From the NCBI GenBank assembly GCA_041906465.1, contig JAYRJE010000009.1:1-64000 (forward strand): a DNA stretch of 64,000 nucleotides, in the 5' to 3' direction. The translations under genes and the position numbers were made by a program. The stretch comes from Didemnitutus sp041906465 (GTDB lineage Bacteria > Verrucomicrobiota > Verrucomicrobiia > Opitutales > Opitutaceae). Of the stretch, positions 57,791 through 64,000 are shown piece by piece; the first letter of the stretch is position 1; each line of letters opens with the position of its first letter. A model generated the notes under the pieces. It was given only the letters and a program-made list of their open reading frames with translations, searched no databases and was not told the origin of the DNA.

Positions 57791-57859
57791 AACCACGAAA
57801 TACACCAAATACACGAAAGCAGAGGCTCTCCTTTCGTGTGGTTCGTGTGTTTCGTGGTT
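57791..57859. repeat. Inverted repeat between sufD and sufT
   Basis: Left arm AACCACGAAATACACC... (57791-57819) pairs with the right arm ending TTTCGTGGTT (57831-57859) at about 24 of 29 positions, around an 11-nt loop. A single further arm-like TCAGTGTTCATTCGTGTCC lies at about 57872-57890, right before sufT. Again built from short ACGAAATACACC-like units of about 10 bp. Confidence 0.8.
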
Positions 57860-57909
57860 TCTCACCTCTTCATCAGTGTTCATTCGTGTCCATTAGTGGT
57901 TCCCATCTC

Positions 57910-58455
57910 ATGACCAACCGCGAACGCACCCTCTCCCGCGACGTCGTCGCGCACCAGATTCCCTCCGGCGACAAGCAGACGCTCAACGCCGGCGAGACGG
58001 TCCTCATCCATCAAGTCCTCGGCGGCAGCTACACGGTGCAGACCGGCTTCGGCCTCTTCCGCATCAACGGCGCCGACGCCGACGCTCTCGGCGAAGAGGT
58101 GAAATCCTCCAACGTCGCCGCCGCGACTGCTGCCGACGGCGCGCCGGACTCCGAACAAATCTGGGCGCAACTGCGCCAAGTCTACGACCCGGAAATCCCG
58201 GTGAACATCGTCGATCTCGGCCTCATCTACTCGATGGACGTGACGAAGACCGACGACGGCGGCCACAAGGTCGACGTCGCCATGACGCTCACCGCGCCCG
58301 GCTGCGGCATGGGCCCCGTCATCGCCGAGGACGCGAAGAGCAAAATTCTCCTCGTCCCCGGCGTGAGCACCGCCGACGTCCGCATCACCTGGGACCCACC
58401 GTGGAACCAGTCGATGATCTCCGAGGAAGGGAAAATGAAGCTCGGCCTGATCTGA
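57910..58455 (+). CDS. sufT: Fe-S assembly protein SufT (DUF59/MIP18 type)
   Basis: 181 residues. The N-terminal region (VVAHQIPSGDKQTLNAGETVLIHQVLGGSYTVQTGFGLFRINGADADALG) is the SufT-specific part, followed by the MIP18/DUF59 domain with VYDPEIPVNIVDLGLIY and TAPGCGMGPVIAEDAKSKI, where the Cys of PGCG is the one conserved in the family. Proposed to help deliver Fe-S clusters to targets. Start Met 57910; a longer frame would run through the repeat. Last gene of the operon. Confidence 0.9.
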   Translation: MTNRERTLSRDVVAHQIPSGDKQTLNAGETVLIHQVLGGSYTVQTGFGLFRINGADADALGEEVKSSNVAAATAADGAPDSEQIWAQLRQVYDPEIPVNIVDLGLIYSMDVTKTDDGGHKVDVAMTLTAPGCGMGPVIAEDAKSKILLVPGVSTADVRITWDPPWNQSMISEEGKMKLGLI

Positions 58456-58482
58456 GCCCTTCACTTTTCCTCTCCTCCCACT

Positions 58483-58513
58483 AGGCCGGTCGCGAGACCG
58501 GCCTTTCGTTTTT
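58483..58513 (+). terminator. Intrinsic terminator of the suf operon
   Basis: Stem AGGCCGGTC/GACCGGCCT with a GCGA loop, followed by TTCGTTTTT, 27 bp after the sufT stop. Confidence 0.92.
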
Positions 58514-58565
58514 CCTCCGCCAATCCCGCGTTGCTCCCCTCGCGCGCGCCCCGCACCGTCGCGAC

Positions 58566-59657
58566 ATGAACGTCGCCGGACGTCCCTTCCGCACCATCTG
58601 GCCTGCTGTTGACGGAGTGAGCGTCGAAATCATCGACCAGACGCAGCTGCCGCACACCTTCGCAATCGCCCGTCTCGCCTCGCTCGCCGACGCCGCTCAC
58701 GCCATCCGCGCCATGCTCGTGCGCGGCGCCCCGCTCATCGGCGCCACCGCCGCCTGGGGCCTCTGGCTCGCGCTCCGCGCCGACGCCTCCGACGCCGCTC
58801 TCGCGCACGCGCATGCCACGCTGCTCGCAACACGCCCGACCGCCGTGAACCTTTCCTGGGCGCTGAATCGGGTCCGCGCGCACGTCTCACCGCTCACACC
58901 TTCCGTCCGCACGGAAGCAGCCCGCCGCCTCGCCCTCGAAATCTGCGACGAAGACGTCGCCCTCAATCGCCGCCTCGCCACCGCCGGCCTCCCGCTCATC
59001 CGCGCCATCGCCGCCCGCCAGCCCGCCGGTCGACCCGTCAACATCCTCACGCATTGCAACGCCGGCTGGCTCGCCGCCGTCGACGTCGGCCTCGCGACCG
59101 CGCCGATCTACGCCGCGCACGACGCCGGCCTTCCCGTGCACGTGTGGGTCGACGAGACGCGTCCGCGCAACCAAGGCGCCAGCCTCACCGCATGGGAGCT
59201 GCTCAACCACGGCGTCCCGCACACTGTCGTTCCCGACAATGCCGGCGGCCACCTCATGCAACACGGCCAAGTCGATCTCGTCATCGTCGGCACCGATCGC
59301 ACCACGGCGACCGGCGACGTGTGCAACAAAATCGGCACCTACCTCAAGGCCCTCGCGGCGCGCGACAACGGCGTGCCGTTCTACGTCGCGGCACCGTCGC
59401 CGAGCATCGACTGGTCACTCTGCGACGGCCTTCGCGAGATTCCGATCGAGGAACGCTCCGCGCGCGAAGTGACGCACATCGCCGGTCGGTTGTCCGACGG
59501 CTCGGTTGCCACCGTCGCGCTCACGCCCGACGGCAGCCCGGCCGCGAATCCCGCGTTCGATGTTACCCCGGCACGTCTCGTCACCGGACTGATCACCGAA
59601 CGGGGCGTGTGCCCCGCCACGGCGGCCGGTTTGCGTGCGCTGTTTCCCGAGCGCTGA
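58566..59657 (+). CDS. mtnA: S-methyl-5-thioribose-1-phosphate isomerase
   Basis: Aldose-ketose isomerase of the methionine salvage pathway. 363 residues with RGAPLIGATAAWG near residue 52, the eIF2B-like fold with NILTHCNAGWLAAVDVGLATAPI carrying the catalytic Cys and the conserved TGDVCNKIGTYLKALAA region with the catalytic Asp. DAFDVTPARLVTGLITERG at the end is typical. No other methionine salvage gene is adjacent, so here it stands alone; initiation-factor-like eIF2B relatives share the fold but lack this Cys/Asp pair. Confidence 0.93.
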   Translation: MNVAGRPFRTIWPAVDGVSVEIIDQTQLPHTFAIARLASLADAAHAIRAMLVRGAPLIGATAAWGLWLALRADASDAALAHAHATLLATRPTAVNLSWALNRVRAHVSPLTPSVRTEAARRLALEICDEDVALNRRLATAGLPLIRAIAARQPAGRPVNILTHCNAGWLAAVDVGLATAPIYAAHDAGLPVHVWVDETRPRNQGASLTAWELLNHGVPHTVVPDNAGGHLMQHGQVDLVIVGTDRTTATGDVCNKIGTYLKALAARDNGVPFYVAAPSPSIDWSLCDGLREIPIEERSAREVTHIAGRLSDGSVATVALTPDGSPAANPAFDVTPARLVTGLITERGVCPATAAGLRALFPER

Positions 59658-59666
59658 AGCAGGTGC

Positions 59667-60059
59667 TCAGTGCACCGCGGTCGCGGTCGCAGCCGCCCGA
59701 ATCAAATCCAATCGTGCGGCCCGGCGCCGCGAAATGCGCGGCGGAGTCGCAACGCGCTCCGGCTCCTCCACCGGGAAGACGAGATAGGCGCCGCAGTTTT
59801 CGCAGACGTGAAGGTCATCGTCGGCCGCCGCCTGGCGCACCCAGGACGCGAGTTTGAGGTGGCAGCCACCGCAGATGCCGCGACGCACTTCAGCGATCGG
59901 TTTCACCCGGTTCACGACGAGCCGGTTGTAGTGCGCGAGCACCGGTGCAGGAATTTGCGTGCGCAACTCGGCTGCGCGCTGCTGCCGTTCGGCAGTCACA
60001 TCGTCCGGGCGGCTTTCGATTTGCTGGAGTTCTTGAAGGAGAGGGATGCAAGCATTCAT
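59667..60059 (-). CDS. Zinc-ribbon protein with N-terminal coiled coil (CdsZ-like)
   Basis: 130 residues. The N-terminal 60 residues form a coiled coil (LLQELQQIESRPDDVTAERQQRAAELRTQI), followed by a zinc ribbon with CGGCHLKL at about 75-82 and CENCGAYLVF at about 98-107, the C4 ribbon of small nucleic-acid-binding proteins. The C-terminal tail is basic. Such proteins often bind DNA or ribosomes. Co-directional with the upstream small gene but separated from it by a terminator, so it needs its own promoter. Its end is 10 bp from the mtnA stop, on the opposite strand. Confidence 0.8.
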   Translation of the reverse strand: MNACIPLLQELQQIESRPDDVTAERQQRAAELRTQIPAPVLAHYNRLVVNRVKPIAEVRRGICGGCHLKLASWVRQAAADDDLHVCENCGAYLVFPVEEPERVATPPRISRRRAARLDLIRAAATATAVH

Positions 60060-60087
60060 GAGAGGAATAGGGGCAGGGAAATGAAAA

Positions 60088-60112
60088 GGCGGCCCGGTGT
60101 TGCCGGGCCGCC
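60088..60112 (-). terminator. Intrinsic terminator after the Pro/Ala-rich gene
   Basis: Stem GGCGGCCCGG/CCGGGCCGCC with a 5-nt loop; read leftward it is followed by TTTTCATTT. It lies just past the stop of the small gene ending at 60124. Confidence 0.88.
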
Positions 60113-60123
60113 ACCGGGAGACG

Positions 60124-60312
60124 TCAGAGCGCGGGCGCGTGCTTGGGAGCGCGCTGCTTCTTGCCCGGGCGCGGCGCGGCTGGTTTCAGCGCGGCAACGG
60201 GAGCGGTCGCGGGGACCGTGGGCTGGATTGCGACCGCGGGAGCAGCAGTGACAGTCGGTTGGACGGCGACGGGCGCCGGCGTGGCAGTGGTGGGCAGATT
60301 CTCGGGATTCAT
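60124..60312 (-). CDS. Small Pro/Ala/Thr-rich protein under a possible sigma-54 promoter
   Basis: 62 residues from Met 60312. Almost the entire sequence is low-complexity (PTTATPAPVAVQPTVTAAPAVAIQPTVPATAPVAALKPAAPRP), followed by a basic end (GKKQRAPKHAPAL). It contains repeated A/V-QPTV and APVA units. Not similar to any family I know. It has a -24/-12 element and leader hairpin upstream, a terminator downstream, and the sigma-54 activator gene just beyond, forming a self-contained unit. An H1-like or cell-envelope function cannot be deduced. Confidence 0.55.
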   Translation of the reverse strand: MNPENLPTTATPAPVAVQPTVTAAPAVAIQPTVPATAPVAALKPAAPRPGKKQRAPKHAPAL

Positions 60313-60335
60313 GAGAGATGAAGTTGATGATTTAC

Positions 60336-60356
60336 GCGTGTCCGTTGTGGACACGC
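60336..60356 (-). promoter_or_regulatory. Hairpin in the 5' leader of the small Pro/Ala-rich gene
   Basis: GCGTGTCC-GTTGT-GGACACGC, perfect 8-bp arms. It falls at or immediately after the predicted transcription start of the sigma-54 promoter and 23-44 bp upstream of the start codon. Confidence 0.5.
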
Positions 60357-60364
60357 CTTCCCTC

Positions 60365-60380
60365 TGCACCGGGCATGCCG
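60365..60380 (-). promoter_or_regulatory. Candidate sigma-54 (-24/-12) promoter
   Basis: On the minus strand CGGCATGCCCGGTGCA shows the GG-N10-GC spacing required for sigma-54, with GGCA and TGCA matching the -24 and -12 hexamers. It points at the small gene starting at 60312, giving a leader of about 40 nt. Confidence 0.55.
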
Positions 60381-60475
60381 CGGCCCGTTGGGCTCACGCT
60401 TCCCCTCAACGCCAAGCAACTTGCCGCGATAATCGCCTCAATTTCCCGCGCGGGCCGGGAGACCGATCCGCTGCA

Positions 60476-60500
60476 TTTCAGTGCAATCCCTGCACCGAAA
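60476..60500. promoter_or_regulatory. Enhancer-like dyad for the sigma-54 activator
   Basis: TTTCAGTGCA-ATCCC-TGCACCGAAA, arms with one mismatch, centred about 134 bp upstream of the predicted start site, the usual distance for an activator binding site. A half-site GTGCAATTTC follows at about 60511-60520. It lies just past the stop codon of the activator gene itself; no T-tract follows, so it is not a terminator. Confidence 0.5.
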
Positions 60501-60520
60501 CACGCGGGCAGTGCAATTTC

Positions 60521-61522
60521 TCAACCGCGCGCGCCGCCCTCGAGCAGACCGTAGCGCTTCAACTTGTATTGCAACGCGCGACGGCTGATGCCGAGCAGCC
60601 GCGCCGCTGCGGCCCGATTCGAAGTCGCGTGCGTGATCGTTTGCGCGATGAGCAGCTTCTCCGCCTGCTCGATCGTCATGCCCGGATGGATCGCAACGCT
60701 CGCCGCCGCACTTTCCTGCGCGCGGATGTCGTCGGGCAACTCGTCCACGCCGATCACGTTGCCCGGCGACGTCACGACCAGGCGCTCGACCACATTCCGC
60801 AGCTGCCGGATGTTGCCCGGCCACGGGAAACGCTGACACAGCCGCATCGCCTCCGGCGCGAGCCGCTTGGGCCGCCGCCGGTGCTTCGCGCAGAACCGCA
60901 CGAGAAACGCCTCGATCAGCAGCGGCACGTCGTCCGCTCGCTCGCGCAACGGCGGCACCACGATCGGAATCACGTGCAGGCGATAATAGAGATCCTCGCG
61001 AAACCGCCCCGCGGCGACCGCCTCGAGCAGATTTTTGTTCGTCGCCGCGACCACGCGCACGTCGACGCGCACCAGTTCCGTGCCGCCGACCATGCGAAAC
61101 GCTCCGTCCTCGAGCACGCGCAGCAGGTCGCCCTGCCCTTTCGGCGAGAGATCGCCGATTTCGTCGAGAAACAGCGTGCCGCCGTTGGCGAGTTGGAAGC
61201 GCCCGGGTTTGTCCGCCCGCGCGTCGGTGAACGCGCCCTTGCGGTGCCCGAACAGCTCGGCCTCCACCAACTGCTCCGGCAGCGCCGCGCAGTTGACGAA
61301 GATGAACGGCCGCGCCGCCCGCTCACTCTGGTCGTGGATCAGCCGCGCGACGAGTTCCTTGCCCGTGCCGCTCTCGCCTTCGATCAGCACCGTCACGTCG
61401 CTGCGCGCGACCTCCTCCGCGGTGCGGCGGAGCCGCCGCATCACTTCGCTCTCGCCGATCAGCACGGCGGCCTCGCCGTTCTCGCGCGGAGCCGCCGCCA
61501 CCTCCTCGATTTCCTGCGCCAT
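60521..61522 (-). CDS. Sigma-54-dependent transcriptional activator without receiver domain (PspF/FhlA-like AAA+)
   Basis: 333 residues: a short N-terminus, the AAA+ domain and a FIS-type HTH. Walker A GESGTGKE at about 49-56; the sigma-54 contact loop reads GAFTDA at 96-101, with Asp replacing the second Gly of GAFTGA; Walker B GGTLFLDEIGDL, then REDLYYRLHVIPI and the arginine-finger region RFPWPGNIRQLRNVVERLV. The HTH ends the protein (NRAAAARLLGISRRALQYKLKRYGL). With no sensory domain, regulation probably comes from a partner protein or from its own level. It lies directly upstream of a -24/-12 promoter that it may control. The 279-bp gap 61523-61801 behind its start holds nothing I recognise. 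Confidence 0.9.
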   Translation of the reverse strand: MAQEIEEVAAAPRENGEAAVLIGESEVMRRLRRTAEEVARSDVTVLIEGESGTGKELVARLIHDQSERAARPFIFVNCAALPEQLVEAELFGHRKGAFTDARADKPGRFQLANGGTLFLDEIGDLSPKGQGDLLRVLEDGAFRMVGGTELVRVDVRVVAATNKNLLEAVAAGRFREDLYYRLHVIPIVVPPLRERADDVPLLIEAFLVRFCAKHRRRPKRLAPEAMRLCQRFPWPGNIRQLRNVVERLVVTSPGNVIGVDELPDDIRAQESAAASVAIHPGMTIEQAEKLLIAQTITHATSNRAAAARLLGISRRALQYKLKRYGLLEGGARG

Positions 61523-61801
61523 GCCTTTCCCATGCGCCGATCGCTTCGGGCGCGCAAGAGCCCCGCGTGTATTCGCCGCCCGCGCGCCCGGCGCTTCACG
61601 CGGCCGAACGGTTTACGCGATGTGAGGCGAACTCATTCGCCTGATGAGCCGCGCTCCAAAGCCCCGCGGCGACGGCACTAAGCGCACCGATTACGGCGCC
61701 CACGTCACGCTCCAGACCGAGCGGCAAGAATTGCACCAAACCTCATCCGCCCCGCGCGCCGGGCTAATTTCCGCGGCGCGACCCGGGAGAAGACCGCACG
61801 A

Positions 61802-62341
61802 TCACTTTGCCGCGACGACGACGGCCCAATCGTTCGGCGCCTCCTCGCCGTTGGCTTTCGCCACTGCGCGCAGGAAAAACTGGCCTTTCAGCGCTTCGGG
61901 GAACGCCGCCGTCAACAGCGCCGCGAGGCCGGGATCGTCTTTGCGCACGATGAAATAGAGCGCGAACTTGCCCTTGCCCGAAGACTGCGCAGCCTTCAGC
62001 ACCTCGAAATCGGCGCTGACCATCGCACGCGGGACGCCCGTGCCGACGATGAGTCCGACATCGAAACTGCCGTTCGCCAAACCCCACGCCGCGCGATCCG
62101 CGTCGGCCACCTGCGGCTTCACTGGAACGGGTTCTTGGCAGCGCTGACCGAGGTCAAACGCCAGCGCCTCCGCAAAGGCGCTGTGCAAAGTATCGTGTCC
62201 CACCGCGCGGTGGTCGCGATCGACGATCGTCAGCCGCAGGGCGCGGCTGGCTTCGACGCGGAGTTCGTTTTTCTCAGCCGCGAACGTCGCCGTGAAGGCG
62301 CACGCCCAGGCCAGCAAGCCGACAAGGTGCTTCGTGGACAT
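61802..62341 (-). CDS. Exported protein, shortened periplasmic-binding-like domain
   Basis: 179 residues from Met 62341 (an adjacent in-frame Met lies 6 nt upstream). Signal peptide HLVGLLAWACAFTATFA, then a domain of alternating strands and helices: LRVEASRALRLTIVDRDH, FAEALAFDLGQRC, ANGSFDVGLIVGTGVPRAMVSADFEVLKAAQ, KFALYFIVRKDDPGLAALLTAAFPEAL. This resembles one lobe of a type-2 substrate-binding protein, but the length is about half and the first-strand substrate-binding region is not clear. Unknown ligand. Its start is 134 bp before the methyltransferase gene on the other strand. Confidence 0.65.
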   Translation of the reverse strand: MSTKHLVGLLAWACAFTATFAAEKNELRVEASRALRLTIVDRDHRAVGHDTLHSAFAEALAFDLGQRCQEPVPVKPQVADADRAAWGLANGSFDVGLIVGTGVPRAMVSADFEVLKAAQSSGKGKFALYFIVRKDDPGLAALLTAAFPEALKGQFFLRAVAKANGEEAPNDWAVVVAAK

Positions 62342-62475
62342 AGACAACGGGGGTTGAAACCAAGACTGCGACTTTGCCTATCGACACAACCGCCCGGGTC
62401 TTGAGCGCGGCCTGCACCGCGACGCACCGAATATTTTCTTGGAACCACCCACGCTTGGTGCGGTTCTTCTGGATC

Positions 62476-63066
62476 ATGAGCCATCCGTCGCGCCCGGAAT
62501 TTTGGGACGAGCGCTACGCTCGCGGCACGACCCCGTGGGACTACGGCGGCGTCCCGCCGCAGCTCCAACTTTACCTTGCCGCGCACCCCAGCGGCGGCCG
62601 CGCACTCATCCCTGGCTGCGGTGCGGGCCACGAAATCGCGGCGTTCTACGAAGCCGGCTACGACGCCACGGCCATCGACTTCGCCCGCAGTGCCGTGGAT
62701 CGCGCGCGCGCGAATCTCGGTCCTGTGCTCGCCGAGCGCGTTTTGCTTGGCGATTTTTTCACGCACGATTTCGCCGCGGCGCCGTTCGACATCGTCTACG
62801 AACGCACTTTCCTGTGCGCCTTGCCACCGGACCTCCGCCCCAAATACATCGAGCGCATGGCGCGATTGCTCACCCCGGGCGGCGTGCTCGTCGGGCTGTT
62901 TTATCTCGGCGAGGAGCAAGGCGGACCGCCCTATCAACTCCACGCGGCCGACGAAGCCCGGCTGTTTGACCCGCGGTTCGTGCTCGTGCAGGATCAGCCG
63001 GCCGCGGAACCATTCCCGCTTTTCGGCGACAACGAGCGCTGGCGCGAATACCGCCGCGTCAAGTGA
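62476..63066 (+). CDS. SAM-dependent methyltransferase, TPMT-like
   Basis: A 196-residue class I methyltransferase of the thiopurine S-methyltransferase type. FWDERYARGTTPWDYGGVPPQLQLYL precedes motif I ALIPGCGAGHEIAAFYEAGYDATAIDF (GCGxGxE); YERTFLCALPPDLRPKYIERMARLLTPGGVLVGLFY covers the following motifs, including the CALPP region shared with TPMT homologues. Length and layout match bacterial tellurite/thiol methyltransferases as well, so the natural substrate may be a thiol, selenium or tellurium compound. Start Met 62476 chosen because the family begins about there. Confidence 0.87.
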   Translation: MSHPSRPEFWDERYARGTTPWDYGGVPPQLQLYLAAHPSGGRALIPGCGAGHEIAAFYEAGYDATAIDFARSAVDRARANLGPVLAERVLLGDFFTHDFAAAPFDIVYERTFLCALPPDLRPKYIERMARLLTPGGVLVGLFYLGEEQGGPPYQLHAADEARLFDPRFVLVQDQPAAEPFPLFGDNERWREYRRVK

Positions 63067-63163
63067 CGCCCCGTCGCGGTTGAGTTTGCCGTGATCCGGC
63101 AAATTCATTTCCCGCCCGGCGCGCGATTTTGCGCAATACGCGCAATGGGCTCACGCGCCACGC

Positions 63164-64000
63164 TTACTGGTTCAGCGGCACAAAGCCCCACTGCGCCGCG
63201 GAGAAGAGACCACGATCGCTCAGCTTCAAATCGGGAATCACGAGCAGCGCCATGAACGAGAGCGTCATGAACGGCGCGTCGAGCTTCGAGCCGAGCTTCT
63301 TCGCCGCGCGGTCCAGCTCCGTGTAGCGCTGAGCGACCCAGCGACCGTCGCGATCCGACATCAGCCCAGCGATGGGCAACGGCAACACGCGCCCGCGCCC
63401 GGCGCGATCGACGACGCTCAACCCACCGCGATGCCTGATCACGAGATTCACCGCGCGTGCGAGCGCAGCGTCGTCCGCGCCGACCGCGACGATGTTGTGC
63501 GAATCGTGCGCCACCGATGACGCGAGCGCACCCGCCTTAAAGCCGAAACCGCGGATAAAACCGATCGCCACCGGCGCGTGTGCCACGTAGCGATTCACGA
63601 CGGCGATCTTCAGCAAGTCGCGCTTCGGGTCCGCCGCGAACAAGCGCTCGCGCACCGTCGGCACTTCGCGCAACTGGCGCGTGATGAGCTGGCCATTGAG
63701 AGCCTCGATGACGTTCAGCTTCGCGCCGCCTGTCGGCCGCACGGCAAAATCCGCGGCCACGCGCGGTCGCGCGCGAAACTGGTTCGGTGTCCGGGCGCGC
63801 AACCGCTTCAACCGCGAGCGCCCGTTCGATGCGACGAGCGCGCCTTCGATGTAGGCGCGTTGCACGCGGAATTTTTTCCAGCCGTCCACGACGATGAAAT
63901 CAGCCGGATCACCTTCACGGAGCAGGCCGACGTTCATGCGGTAGTGCTCGACCGGACTCACGCTCGCCGCCCGCAGCACGTCAAATCGGTCCGCACCGGT
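63164..64000 (-). CDS. ade: Adenine deaminase, partial (5' end beyond the window)
   Basis: The reading frame is open to the window edge, so only the C-terminal about 279 residues are present. VGLLREGDPADFIVVDG is the end of the amidohydrolase composite domain, and the family-specific C-terminal domain follows (VVNRYVAHAPVAIGFIRGFGFKAGALASSVAHDSHNIVAVG ... SFMALLVIPDLKLSDRGLFSAAQWGFVPL). Ade converts adenine to hypoxanthine. The metal-binding HxH motif would lie outside the window. An internal Met exists at 63979 but the frame upstream continues with coding character (DRFDVLRAASVSPVEHYRMNVGLL). Confidence 0.92.
   Translation of the reverse strand, partial: TGADRFDVLRAASVSPVEHYRMNVGLLREGDPADFIVVDGWKKFRVQRAYIEGALVASNGRSRLKRLRARTPNQFRARPRVAADFAVRPTGGAKLNVIEALNGQLITRQLREVPTVRERLFAADPKRDLLKIAVVNRYVAHAPVAIGFIRGFGFKAGALASSVAHDSHNIVAVGADDAALARAVNLVIRHRGGLSVVDRAGRGRVLPLPIAGLMSDRDGRWVAQRYTELDRAAKKLGSKLDAPFMTLSFMALLVIPDLKLSDRGLFSAAQWGFVPLNQ

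Noticed and set aside
60476..60500. Terminator of the sigma-54 activator gene
   Set aside because: No T-run on either side and the mismatch pattern suits a protein-binding dyad at an enhancer distance.

Overview
The window is GC-rich bacterial chromosome. Several features point to the Verrucomicrobiota, most likely the Opitutaceae. These are very dense genes on both strands, few recognisable Shine-Dalgarno sites, a SufCBD-SufT operon behind a Fur/PerR-type regulator, an OpgG/OpgH glucan operon, paired TonB receptors with a Gly/Ala-rich secretome, and intergenic inverted repeats of the CACAGAG / GATTTTCG type. The taxonomic placement is inference from gene content and style; no 16S gene is present.

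Region 1 (1-4.9 kb) is accessory DNA. A complete tyrosine recombinase carrying the integron-integrase-specific insert (intI, 1765-2790) lies next to three small genes on the opposite strand. Two of the three gaps carry a near-identical 36-bp hairpin, and all three genes share a short leader just before their start codons, so this looks like a small chromosomal integron with gene cassettes running out of the window to the left. After intI come a small basic HTH protein, a toxin-antitoxin-like pair (possible RHH regulator plus AbiEii-like nucleotidyltransferase) with a perfect operator-like palindrome, and a decayed tRNA-Leu.

Region 2 (5-11 kb) is housekeeping: ada and cdd diverge around two large palindromes, followed by a CobW-like P-loop protein, aroC, an FMN reductase, tRNA-Arg(CCT), rpsR and a Sua5-type tRNA-modification gene. 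Region 3 (11.2-17 kb) is an exopolysaccharide export module: a beta-barrel protein, a Wza-like exporter and a Wzc-like tyrosine autokinase, with a terminator-like hairpin directly in front of the exporter gene, plus a divergent TPR protein. Region 4 (17-31.9 kb) is mixed metabolism and signalling: hisC, an unusual alpha/beta-hydrolase fusion, a HAD phosphatase, rhlE, a coupled secreted LolA-like/S41-protease pair, a DUF3568 lipoprotein, a large THI5-sensor hybrid histidine kinase, a GNAT, PhzF, eamA and rluE.

Region 5 (32-40.6 kb) is a rightward run of metal genes: chrA, a small Cys-containing membrane protein, an OprC-like TonB copper receptor, a cytochrome c, a second TonB receptor, a BNR-repeat protein with a CTCC motif and a CusF-like copper chaperone, the last two overlapping by 4 nt. 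It reads as a copper acquisition/handling locus. Region 6 (40.6-48.8 kb) holds envelope proteins, thpR, a 2OG-Fe(II) oxygenase, an M19 dipeptidase, trxB and a VanY-like peptidase, ending at a second pair of large palindromes.

Region 7 (48.8-53.3 kb) is the osmoregulated periplasmic glucan operon opgG - unknown membrane protein - opgH. Region 8 (53.4-58.5 kb) is the Fe-S assembly operon: PerR/Fur box, regulator, sufC, sufB, sufD, sufT and terminator, with long inverted repeats in three of its intergenic gaps. Region 9 (58.5-64 kb) has mtnA, a zinc-ribbon protein, a self-contained sigma-54 unit (activator, enhancer-like dyad, -24/-12 element, small Pro/Ala-rich protein, terminator), a secreted protein, a TPMT-like methyltransferase and the 3' part of adenine deaminase, cut by the window edge.
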